The notes under the pieces were generated by a model. The model made no database searches, was not told the DNA's origin, and was given only the letters and a program-made list of their open reading frames with translations. A stretch of 64,000 nt of DNA from Leucocoprinus leucothites (Eukaryota; Basidiomycota; Agaricomycetes; Agaricales; Agaricaceae), in the NCBI GenBank assembly GCA_013368445.1, contig JAACJO010000022.1, positions 248,001 to 312,000 on the forward strand, in the 5' to 3' direction. Position numbers and translations under genes: made by a program. Of the stretch, positions 12,916-23,405 are shown piece after piece. Within the stretch, counting starts at the first letter, position 1, and the number at the start of each line of letters is the position of its first letter.

Positions 12916-15900
12916 CTAATCCACATCTTCTTCCTCTTCCTCCCCTCCCTCACGATCATCAGCACCGCTCGCAGATTTCAGTGTACTCCCCCTACCACTG
13001 GCGACCATGGCAGGAGCAACAGCGGAAACAACACGTCTTTGTAAAGGAGAACCCATGGGACTCCTATTTACGGCACCCGCACCGGGACTACCCATACCCA
13101 TCCCAAGCATATACATCGACGTGCTTATCGTCCTTGCCCTCGGCCCAGTCCCGAACGCATGACCAAGCCCTAGTCCTCCTAAACTCAGGCTAGCACTGCT
13201 AGGCGACTCGTGATCTTCCTGACTAGTAGAATGTGGTTGTTGGTTGGTGAAGAGTGATCCAGAGAACAAAGTCGAAGCAAAGGTGAAATCAGGCATGGGC
13301 ACTTTGAGGCCTAGTGCTCTCACGATATCGGTATCACTCGCTGTGGTGGAAGAGGATAGTGAGGGTCGGAAGATAACCCAAGTGTAGAGGCTGTACGTCG
13401 TAACGTAGAGGGGGATTTGTTCCGACTCGTCATGACACTCCCAAATGTCGGTGTGGGTGCTGCCAGCGTAGGGGTTGTAGGCCGGGATATTGGTGTACGG
13501 ATCCATGACGTCCATCCTCCACCGCTAGTACCAGCGCCATTGGTTGACGCCGAGTCTTGTGTAGGGTCCGATATGAGCGTAGTTTCAGTCGTCGTAACAG
13601 GTGCAGAGAAAAATGACTGTGGATCATGTATCGCCTTCTTCACAACCACGACATCATACTCTATATCCCCCAACTTTCGTTCAAAGGACCCCATAGCTCG
13701 CGAAATAGCCGGGTCCGTCCCGTCAATAAACGCCATAATTTGGGCTTCCACATCTGCGAGTGATCCAACGTGGGTATTATCACCGCCAACCTCATCGGGA
13801 GGAGTCGAGATGGTGGATGAAAATGCGCCAGGCAACATCAACAACGCTTCATACCCCCTTCCCATAACCTCCTCATCCGAAATTCGAATCTCGAGTTCGA
13901 CCCTCGCATCTTCTGTATAGTCATCCAACCTCTGAACAATAGTGCTCAAAACGTCGTTGGATATCACCGGCGACAAGGATGGAGGATAATGTCCACTATC
14001 AGGGTATCCTGGATATGCGTGTGATGAGGTGATGCTGGTGGTAGAAGCGAGAGAAGCTTTGAGTCCTTCAAGTGCGATATGACAAGCATGAAATGCGCGT
14101 TGGACATGGTCGTAGCGATTTCGTGCTTTCGTGAGCTGTTCAAGGAGAGGATGTGGCGGCGGTCTAGTTATAGGCGCTGGAAGTTGTGATGGTGGTGGGA
14201 TTGGTTGATGCGACGACGATGGCGGCGGGCTTGATGAAGGCGAAGAAGGCGGTGACATAGAGAGAGTTGGTATGGTTGGCGGTCTGGAGCGTGGTTGTGG
14301 CTGAGCAAGAGCGGGAAGTGAGGTGTCTGTGGTCGGGTTAGTGTCTTCTGATTTAAGCGCCGGTGTAATACTGCCTGTATCCGCTGGGTTTGGAGCAGTA
14401 GTATCCTTCCCGTCCACCACTGGCTCTTCAGCATCCTGAGCCACAACTTCCGCCTGCGCGACCTGAACACCTTCCTCATCCGCTGCATCAATTTCTACTG
14501 CCTGTGCCCCCGCCGATTGACTTCTGACGCTTGCATAGACGCGCTCCCTGTCCTCTGGTGTAACATCACCACTGGCCGTGTCCACTTCAGCGAGAAGACC
14601 ATCGAAACCAGCTGTGCCATCAACGGTCGTAGAAACAGCACCAGGCACGCGTCCCACAACGGGACTACTGTCCTCTGCACCATTCACATCATCTCGTACG
14701 CGCCCAGCCGTGTTCACGTTCTCATCTTGCGTACCAAGCAGTTCATCGACCGCAACGACGCTCCCACTCTCTTCGTGAGCCGCAGACTGCTCTTGCTGTG
14801 GTGGAGGATCGCCAGGAATCACAGCTTGCACTGACGGTGAAGGCTCTACGATTGGAGCAGGTGTGATTTCGATTGTCGGGGTTCGTGAATCAGATTGAGG
14901 TAGAGGAACGGGCGGAATTGGTATCTCATCAGTGGTATTAGATGCTGGCGAGGGCTCTAAGCGAGGTATGGGCGCTTCCATCATCGCCTCGTATGGCGGA
15001 GCTGGCGACGACGATACGTCTCCTGACAGTGCAGGTTCATTCAAAGGAAGCGTTGACGGTAAATTAGGCTGGGTGGACGGCTCTGGAAAACTAAGTTTCT
15101 CCTCGTGGAAGCCATTCTGCTGTGCCTTCTCCGGTAACACGTCGGCAGTTACATCCTCCACCTCTTGCCGCACGACCAACCTCTCAAGTGCGATTCGCTT
15201 GGCCTGTTCTTGCTGTAACTCTTCCACGAGGTCGTCAATGGTACTTTGAATAGTGATAAGACGCGCTAGAGAGCCCGAAACCGGTGTCGGAGGTATGCCC
15301 GTGTCTATACCCGACTGGGGAGAGGTGGGTATAGGTAGAGGACTATCGAGGTTGTCGATCAAGATTTTCGCGTCTTGTATCATGTCCGCTAACACAATTC
15401 CTTCAGTACCGCCTTCAGCACTGCCGATCCTCGCATAGCCTTCTTCAGCTCTTCTCAGCCACCTGCGCAAGCCTTCGAGTACTCTCTCCTCCCTTCCAAC
15501 GAGTTTAATCCTCAAACGAACTTCTCTCCTCCTGCCGTATCCCTCTTTCATGACTTCGTTTCCTAGGTCATCTAGAGCAGAGAGTAATCGTGCGTTGTGT
15601 GATTGCGTGAGTTTTAGCGTGTGAGTGAGAGTTTGGATTTGGGAGGTTAAAGAGGAGAGAGTGGCGGAGTGTCGAGTGGAGAGGGTTGAGAGGGATTGCT
15701 GGAGATGGTTTGTCTGGGTTTGGGAGAACTTCCTGGTAGGCTTTGTGAGAATGGTTTGCGAGGGGAGGGTAGATAGGACGGACGTACATGTAGCGAGAAA
15801 CCATCTTCGTGGCTGTCGTATCGTCTCGTTCGAGAAGTTGTAGTTTCGTTCGCAAGTTTGCGAGCTCAGGGAGCGTGGTTTCAGAGGATTTGGTAAGTGC

Positions 15901-16623
15901 CGCGAGTTGTGAGGTGAGTAAAGCCAGGTCATGTTGCGTGGACGATAGTTGAATGTGGAGAGAATCCCGTTCATGAGCGAATTCTCTTAAAAGCCGTTGT
16001 ACATCCTCCTCGCTTGTAGACTGGACAGCATGTCCGTTGCTTTGTGCTATTCCCGCTCTACCCTCGAGCGTTCGTACGAGGTTTGCGTAGTCCTCGACGG
16101 CGCGCTCGCTCATCCGAGCTCTCTCATCTGCTAGTCGCACTTTAAGCTCGAGTTCCCTCTCGCGCGACTTCAGGGCCTCTTCGCGACCACGTATACGAGC
16201 AGAGAGTTCATGAGCGCCATCCGTGGCTAGCTTGGATTTCTGTAGTTCTCCAAGCGTTTGTGTGAGTTCCGCAGTCCGTCGTGCGAGAATGGTTTCCGTT
16301 GCGGTGAGTTTCTCGTTCAATGTGCGGAGGGATAGTGTCAGTTGATTTACTGAGTCCTGTCCTCCTTCGCCCTGATCCTTGGACGAAGAGAAATTTGGAT
16401 GAGGATTTGAACGTAGGGTATAGAGCTCGTCGTTAAGCACAGAATTTTGATGTTCTAATGCATGGGTCCTGTCGAGTGCTCGAGAGGTAGATAAAGAATG
16501 GTGTTGAAGTTTGACAGCAGTTGCGTGGGCCTCATTTTGGGAATTTATGAGGGAGGATTTTAGGTCTGAGAGGAGGAGGAGGAGAGGATGAGTGTCGCCT
16601 TGGACGACAGTTAGTGTGTCCAT
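12916..16623 (-). pseudogene. Coiled-coil, acidic/proline-rich protein gene with a single 1-nt frameshift
   Basis: The ATG at 16623 opens exon 1 (15788-16623), rich in Glu/Arg/Leu heptads. A 55-nt intron (15733-15787, GTACGT...CTACCAG) joins in phase 2 to exon 2. Exon 2 encodes more coiled coil, a long Ser/Pro/Glu-rich middle and a helical segment (HPLLEQLT, FHACHIALEG). As read, translation stops at 13320 after 1082 residues. The frame beyond is open to 12916, encodes LGLKVPMPDF and ends in an acidic EEEEEDVD tail. The paralogue at 1752-4985 reads straight through this point with one extra base near 13355-13365, and adding one base gives exactly 1218 codons. So this is either a very young pseudogene, a base-call error or a truncated allele. 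I do not recognise the family; the coiled coils suggest a structural or scaffold role. Confidence 0.75.
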
Positions 16624-16751
16624 GTCATAAGAGGTGTGTGATCAAAAACGTGAAATGATGTTGACGTTGATTTGATCGACATCACTTCGGCTTCAGTTCG
16701 GGCCGGGCGCTCGGATGCGCCCCTCATGCTTCTCTAGCTATAGCGGCCATC
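16624..16751. promoter_or_regulatory. Short bidirectional promoter, coiled-coil gene / dephospho-CoA kinase
   Basis: Only 128 bases separate the two divergent start codons. The interval must hold both 5' UTRs and promoters. No TATA box is obvious. This side of the coiled-coil gene is absent from the duplicate at 1752-4985. Confidence 0.55.
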
Positions 16752-17611
16752 ATGTTGGGTATGTTGCGCGTATTCTCCAAGTTATATTTTCATTTTAATG
16801 ATTTGGTTACACAGTCGTAGGCCTCACGGGCGGAATAGCCACCGGAAAATCCACCGTCTCGTCTGTTCTTAAATCTCACAATGTCCCCATAATTGACGCA
16901 GACATTATCGCTCGTCAAGTCGTCCTCCCTGGTGCTCCCGCCCTCCGCCAAATAGTCAAAACGTTTGGACCAGAAGTTCTCCTTCCGGACGGTTCTCTAG
17001 ACAGGAAGAAGCTTGGTTCGATTATCTTTCCTGACGAGAAGAAACGCAAGCAGTTGAACAGCATCGTACATCCTGCTGTGCGAAGGGCTATGTTCTGGGA
17101 AGTCGTCAAGTGCTGGGTGAAGGGGAAGAAATGGTGTGTTCTTGATGTCCCATTGCTTATCGAGGGACCGCTGTGGAAGCTTGTTGGCCTTGTGGTCGTT
17201 GTTTATTGGTGCGTTGAACTTCTTCGCTATTATTGGGTCTCAAGTGCTGTTGCTAACATCTTTGACTCGGTCATCGCTTCGCCGTCTTCTGCCCTTCGAC
17301 GCAGCTCTCCAGAAACTCAGCTACAACGACTCATGCTGCGGGATAACTCGAATGACTCTGATGCATCTGCGCGACTTAACTCGCAGATACCAATTACGAA
17401 GAAAGTAGAATATGCAGACATCACGATTGACAATTCGGGAACGAAAGCAGAGCTTGAGGAACAAGTCGCCGCGTTTATTGAGAAGATGAATAGCAGAGCA
17501 GGAGGAGTGAAGTGGTTGGCGAGTTGGCTTGTGCCCCCTGTAGGCGTCGTGTCGGCATTGTGGACGTTACTTTGGAGGAATATGTTTGCTCGCCGCTCCA
17601 AAAGTGAATAG
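16752..17611 (+). CDS. CAB5: Dephospho-CoA kinase
   Basis: Exons 16752-16758, 16815-17208 and 17305-17611 join in phase to 235 residues. The first exon has only 7 nt (ATG TTG G), and the intron splits the third codon. The enzyme phosphorylates the ribose 3'-OH of dephospho-CoA with ATP, the last step of CoA synthesis. The sequence shows the P-loop GLTGGIATGKS at residues 5-15, the DADIIARQVV segment, the HPAVRR motif, VLDVPLLIE, and after the second intron the RLMLRD and DNSG motifs, all typical of the CoaE family in the right order. The C-terminus carries a hydrophobic stretch (about residues 203-226), which would fit the membrane attachment seen in several fungal homologues. The gene is followed 166 nt downstream by HSF1 on the same strand. 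Confidence 0.92.
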
Positions 17612-17777
17612 CTCTGTTCGTCGATGGCTATGTCATTGTTTATACATGTTTTCCCTAATGTGATAAGTAACAGCAATGCCGTTATATATACCTTGTGCAC
17701 TTTCTCCCTCCTTCTCAGCCCTCCTGCCTCCCTCCCCCTCCTTTTTCCTTCGTCTACAACATACTACACGAACCAGA

Positions 17778-20700
17778 ATGGCCACAGGAGGCCAAATGGC
17801 CTTGTCACGCGCACCGAGGATTTCCACAGCCCCAACAGTGCCTAAAAATGCTCGGCAAACTGTACCTGCGTTTCTGCAGAAGCTGTACGAGTGCGTCATT
17901 ACTGCTCATTTTCAGTATATCATTCGCCTTTTTTGAACTTCTCTGAAATGCATTTCTAGAATGTTGAATAACCCAAGTAGTCAAGGGCTTATTCGGTGGT
18001 CCGATGCTGGCGATTCCTTCTTTGGTACGCTTTCTTTCACATTTCCTAGCTTTCACTCACAGTACATTATATTTCTCCATTTCCTGATTTGTCATTGTGA
18101 TAAACTCTAGTCCTCGACCACGAACACTTCGCACGAGAAATCCTTCCGAGATGGTTCAAGCATCAGAACTTCGCCTCTTTCGTTCGTCAACTAAACATGT
18201 ACGGCTTTCACAAGATCCCGCATCTCCACCAAGGCGTCCTCCGCTCCGATACCAGTGAAAACGAATATTGGAACTTCTCCCACGAAAATTTCCGCAGGGA
18301 CCAACCCGACTTGCTTTGTTTGATTCATCGAAAGAAGGGGTCCGGTAACACACAGCAGCAACAGGGTGCCGGTACCACTCTAGGACCAGAGGAAGGCATC
18401 CTGGACGTCCGTGACCCAAACACACCTTCACCTCAATCCTCCGCCACAGCACCTACAGGATTGGCTCTCCCTGCGACCACTCCAGGTTCAGGTCAGGTCA
18501 TTGACGTCAATGCGATTCTACAAGGTATCGCAGCCATCAAGAAACACCAAACGACTATTTCAGAAGACCTCCAGCAGCTGAAGCAGTCCAATCAGCTACT
18601 GTGGCAGGATGCTATGGCTGCTAGGGAGCGGCTACAGAAAAACGAAGATACGGTTCAGCGGATTGTTAAATTCCTAGCTGGGGTGTTTGGTAACCGTCGA
18701 GCGGAGGGTGGCCATCCAGGTCACGAACATGCTCATCCAGGGCATCACGGCGGGCATGATGGGAAAGAGGCGGCAGAGGACCGGCACACAGGTGCTGTAG
18801 TACCCCTCCAACGACGGTCCGGTGGGACACCTGGTGCAGGCGCAGGAGCAGGAGGGCGGAGGCCGAGGTTGATGATTGAAGGTGCTAAGGATCCTTTGGG
18901 AAAAGGCTCGAATGGTGTTGGGATCGTCGAGGTTGGGGAGAATGATCCTGAAGATGTTGTAAACATCATTGTCGACGATCATGATCACGATCACGACAAT
19001 GGCCACGACGACGATGACGAAGAGGATGATCGAGCAACCGAGATGACCGAGTCTAATCTTGGCGGGTCAGGGTCCACATACAATAATATTTACGGTGAGT
19101 TTCTTCTTTAGCCTTCTTTCACTTTCTACAACGTTCCTGTCTCCTGCCTTCCGGATCAGCCTTGGCCTGGTTTTATGGCTTGGGCTCTTCCTGAAGTCGC
19201 ATCGAGGCTTTTCTACGATCTTCCTATACTGCACAAATTGTCACATTTGATTGACCGATGAACCTTTGCTTCTTTTCTTCACTATAGCTGTTGAGACACC
19301 GGCTTCGGTGCCATCCCCCTCACCTTCGATCGCGCAGTCTGATACTGCGGGTCCCACGATTGCGGATGCAACCTCAAGTCCGAATATCTCCAACAATCCA
19401 AGCTTCTTTGGATCTTCTTCGACGTCTAATGATAGCGCTATGCCTGATGTTAATACTCAATCCTCTTCCTCTGGCCCTGCTTCGACGAGCGCGGACACAT
19501 CAACATCAGCAGCACTTGATCGTGCCGTTACACCTTCCCGGCTTACTTCCTCCTCTCCCTTCCAGTTACAATCGGCTCTAAACAGTATCTCAAATCTAAC
19601 ACCCGAGCAACTCGGCCTCCTGCTTTCCTTCTTCCCGCCTGATTCGTCCTCTACATCGTCTATGGACCCAACCCTCGGGTTTCCCTCACACTCTGATAAT
19701 GCAGGGACAGGTCAATTGACATTCGCCGGAGGAGCACCCAGTCCACCAACATTCGATCTCTCATCACTCGGTGGTGTAGGCTCACCTGCCTTCTCTGGCT
19801 TTTCTTCTGGTGCTAATTCCGGCTTTCCTGCACTATTAACCGGATCCCCTGCACACAACCCATCTGGGACTGCTTCGAATCCCCCAGGCTCGGAACATCT
19901 CTACGCTTTTGAACCCGATGGTGGGGATACTCATAGTGTCGGTTCAGTCCTTTCACCCCGACTGGACAGACATTGGAGGGACGTGCGAGATGTGAATAAT
20001 GATGTCGCGCAGTTGGAGGATCAGGTTAATCATCTGATAGAACCTTTGGGTTTCTTGACGCCTTACTTGAACATGGGGAGTGTACCGGGACTGGGTTCGA
20101 TGGCTCAGGGAAATGACACGACCTCGACCTCGACGGGTATCAATTCCGCCACGAACGATGGTAACAATATGCTGCCAAATGCCTCGTCATCTAATCCATC
20201 CGCTTCGGCGACGACGCAAGTCAACTCGTCGGGTGATGCAGATACGGATATTTCATCCCTCGATCCGACACATTTGTCTATACCCACCGGACTGGAAAAT
20301 ACCGATTTTAATTTCCATTCGTTCTTCCCCTCTTCCTCCACCCATTCCACCTCCTCATCCACCAACGCCAACAACACACCCACGTCAGCAATGTCTACTG
20401 CCACTCCGAAACCAGGTGTTATCGACTCGACGATGGACATGAACTTTGATATGGGGGATATTTCGGGGATAGGTGGTATCAGCAGCTACAATGACTTGAA
20501 TTCCGGACCAGAGACGAGCGCGGCATTTCTGAGTGAAGTGCCTTCGCCTGCTCCCTCTACCACTTCTACTCTTCCCGGAGGGGCTCCAGGGTCTCCTGTG
20601 CAGAGTACGAGATCCAAGCCGATGACGACGACGACGACTACAAAGGGCGGGAACGTGGGTGGCGTAGGGAGGAAGAGAAAGTCGGATGCGATGGCTATGG

Positions 20701-20816
20701 GAGATCTGGAGGGTGCGTTAATGGGAACTACGAGTTCTGCGGATGTGGCTGGTAAAGGTGGGAGTGCGGTTAGTGGTGGCGAGGCGGGTACCAAGGTGAA
20801 ACGGCGGAAAGATTGA
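17778..20816 (+). CDS. HSF1: Heat shock transcription factor, HSF1 type
   Basis: Exons 17778-17890, 17960-18024, 18111-19094 and 19288-20816 join in phase to 896 residues. The winged-helix HSF DNA-binding domain lies at about residues 32-135: VPAFLQKLYEM, then RWSD, then the recognition-helix stretch FKHQNFASFVRQLNMYGFHK, which is the HSF1 signature. Two introns interrupt this domain. Around residues 215-270 follows a hydrophobic heptad region (IKKHQTTISEDLQQLKQ and onward), the trimerisation HR-A/B coil. The rest is long, Ser/Thr/Asn-rich and acidic, as expected for activation and regulatory regions, ending in a basic KVKRRKD. HSF1 trimers bind nGAAn arrays and activate chaperone genes in the nucleus. 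A ~120-bp piece of exon 4 has a degenerate copy at 22812-22930. Confidence 0.93.
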
Positions 20817-21349
20817 TATTGGTCTCTTGCTTTTCTTGAAATTTCGGCTGGTCTGAGAATATGATAAACGGTGTACTCTCTTTATCGGTATAGCAAACAC
20901 GAAGAAGTTATCGTATGTGTGTATTATATAATATAGGTTTGATTCTGTTTTGTAGCACATCTTGGAATTGTTACCGCTGTCTTTGTTTTTGGTCACCTAT
21001 TTCACTCTGCTTTGGCCTTCTTATGGGGCGGGGTGGTTTGGGCCTCTTGGAGTTTTGCGTTGTTCAAGCAGATGGGATTCCGGAAAGCTCGTATCCTTGA
21101 GGTATCTCGAAGACTCGAATTTGGAACCGCCCAAGCAGGGACCAGTGGCAGTACCCCTATCTTCACACTTTCCCTGACACCGGCTGTCTCATGAGACTGC
21201 GTAGAAAAACAGTCCTGGGATTATCAAACATTTTAGTACTCCTAAGTGCAATTGACGAGTGAAAGATAGATTAAATACCTTCCAATATCATGTTTCCTAT
21301 AGACTACCATTAAGTGACAGTTTTTCAAGGCCAATCAGTAGGCCAGCAG
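20817..21349. other. 3' flank of HSF1
   Basis: No gene is seen. The T-rich start is probably the HSF1 3' UTR. The right side adjoins the end of the minus-strand HNH pseudogene, so the two units are convergent. Confidence 0.5.
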
Positions 21350-22444
21350 AGCTAGCTTTGAAGGTGGGTGGCGAAGTTCAGTTCAACATCGCTCATAACG
21401 AACATCATATCCCCATCTACCTGTATTTTAAGTCCGTCCCAGTACTCTGTAACACCACAAAGATGGAGAACCTCGGCAAAGGCAGCATGTATGCCAAGGA
21501 GCCTAGGATCGGGGACCTCTACTTTTGGGTCTTCCAACGCTGTAAATTTCACGATAGCCGTCCGAGCCCCAGAGTTCAATTCTCCATCGTCTTTAAGAAA
21601 TTTCACCAGATATTGGTCAGGCTCATCTGCGTCCTGAGAGAGAAGGTTGATGATAAATCATGAAGCATAAAGCATGACTGACGGGTTCAAGATAAAACAC
21701 GAAATGGCCAAAGTCGAAATGTTCCTCAGGTGTCATATAAATGACATTGGCAGGAGCATTGATCTTGTTGCCAACAAGGCTCTTGATGTCCTGGCATGGA
21801 ATGATCCTCCTTGTGAAGTTTGTCTGCATGCGACTTTTCTATATAACCGTGGATGATGGCACATCGATGTCCCTCTTGGGCCGCAACCTGCGTGTTTAGA
21901 TGTTAGCTATAGAAAACGGGAGCCATGGATGATGTACCCTCTCCCTGAGAGACCGCTGGTTGCGAGTGGCACTCTCAATTTCTTGGGCCGTATCATCGAC
22001 GGAGGGAGTCTGGCTGCTGCTGGGCTCAGGTTTGAATTTGCGAGATATGGTTTGCACTAAGAATCCTGGGTTCAGGACATTCAGCAAAAGAGGGAATTGG
22101 TCGAGGGGCGGACTCAGGAGAAACAGGTGGTCCAACCAAGCCTCCGCAATGTCAACCACAGTGCTAGGGCTTTGTTGATGAGCGAGGGAGATACAGACGG
22201 CAGTACAACGGGCTCCGTCGCGATACGGCGGATGCAACAACATGCTACGCAAGAGGTCATCGAGTTGCATCTCGCCTCGAGCGTCTCTAAGCTTATTCTC
22301 CCCTGAGCAAATGGTCTTCGGTGCGCCTTCAGTGAGAATATCCGTCGAATATTTGCCATTCACAAAGAAGCTTTCGAAGTCCCCGGTGGAGCATGTGAGA
22401 ATGCTGCATTCCGAGCCCCAACAGTCCGTGCGATCGAGTGGCAT
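21350..22444 (-). pseudogene. HNH-nuclease family protein, internally deleted copy
   Basis: Reading minus from the ATG at 22444 (MPLDRTDCWGSEC), about 170 codons are open and parallel the copy at 37541. An intron ending ACGCAG precedes VAAQEGHRCAI. The coding sequence then jumps out of frame to DIKSLVGNKINAPANVIYM and EEHFDFG, the second half of an HNH_2-type nuclease domain. The intervening part, present in the other copy as MEAAHIIPYSLN and WDMLHHW, is missing, so the first catalytic His segment is lost and the frame is shifted. The C-terminal part (ARTAIVKF to DVELNFATHL) is open and better preserved than in the other copy. Fungal HNH proteins of this kind are common but mostly uncharacterised. 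This copy cannot encode an active enzyme. Confidence 0.75.
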
Positions 22445-23405
22445 GACGGTAGAACAAAAGGGGGGGTTAAACCAGGCCCCTAACCAGTCCCTCGCAAGTG
22501 CGGGCTAGACATAGGCAAGTAACTCACAAACAAACAAACTAAAGGTCGCCGGGCCTGACTCAGCGAGAGGCTGGCAAATAACGCCGTCGACCCCCCGTCG
22601 ACCCCGCGATCTTTACCTGGTTTGTTGGATTTATACAAACATGATTGATCTCCGACTCACCTCATCACTACACCGCAACAAGTCCTGGCCTAGCAGGGAT
22701 GTTGGATTTTTAATATGGCATCATCAGAGAAATACTTTTCCCTGATATGACCTTTTAGCCACCATCGACTAATAAGTAAAAACAAGTTCATGTGATATAG
22801 TGCAAACACACTCAGCCTCCTACTTTCCTTTTTCCCGCTTGATCATTCATCCTCCACAACGTCTATAGACCCAACCCTTGTGTTCTCCTCGCATTCTGAT
22901 AATGCAGGGACGGGTCAATTGACAATGTTCGCCCGGTTTCATCTTCTAGTTCTTCTGTTTTCCAATTTGGAGAAATGTGGGTTCGAACACACCCAAGTAG
23001 AATAACTTGGACTAACCATTTCGGAAAACCAAGTCAAGATAGACCCCGTCATGAATGGGATGGCTACAAGGGGCTGTCAAGGCTGGGTGGTGGATATGTT
23101 TTTATACACAGAATTATAGAATCTCCAGGTCACCATCTACTGCCAGACAGAATCAATAAGAATATTGATAGAGCTGTTCAAGCTTGACAGCAGTAGAAGC
23201 GGTCTCACGAAAAAGTGGTTTTCAGTGAGGGACTGCTTCTGTCTTGGGCTGCCCCCAACAATGGGGTTTTCATTAGGTCTTATGTCACCCAAGTTAAAAA
23301 AAAGAATTCCCGATGTTTGAGAGGCAGCTGAATTGCAAAATGAAAACAAACAACTCAAACCTAATTTATATTCTGGGCTGTAAATTTTGGTTGGTGAATA
23401 CTACA
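22445..23405. other. Intergenic stretch holding an HSF1-derived fragment
   Basis: Apart from the HSF1-like piece at 22812-22930, described separately, no gene is seen. A duplicated GTCGACCCC motif lies near 22590. The right end is the 3' flank of NACHT gene 3. Confidence 0.5.
22812..22930 (+). pseudogene. Fragment of HSF1 exon 4
   Basis: This stretch runs from CTCAGCCTCCTACTTTCC to GGTCAATTGACA and matches HSF1 exon 4 at about 19611-19728, in the same orientation, with roughly 85-90 percent identity judged by eye; GATAATGCAGGGAC is identical. No HSF domain is included and flanking sequence is unrelated, so it is a small dispersed duplicate 3 kb from its source. Confidence 0.8.

Noticed and set aside
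13325..13365. Short intron restoring the coiled-coil gene frame
   Set aside because: The only candidate (a GTTATC donor to a CCACAG acceptor) is 37 nt with a poor donor, and the duplicate copy reads through the same sequence as exon.
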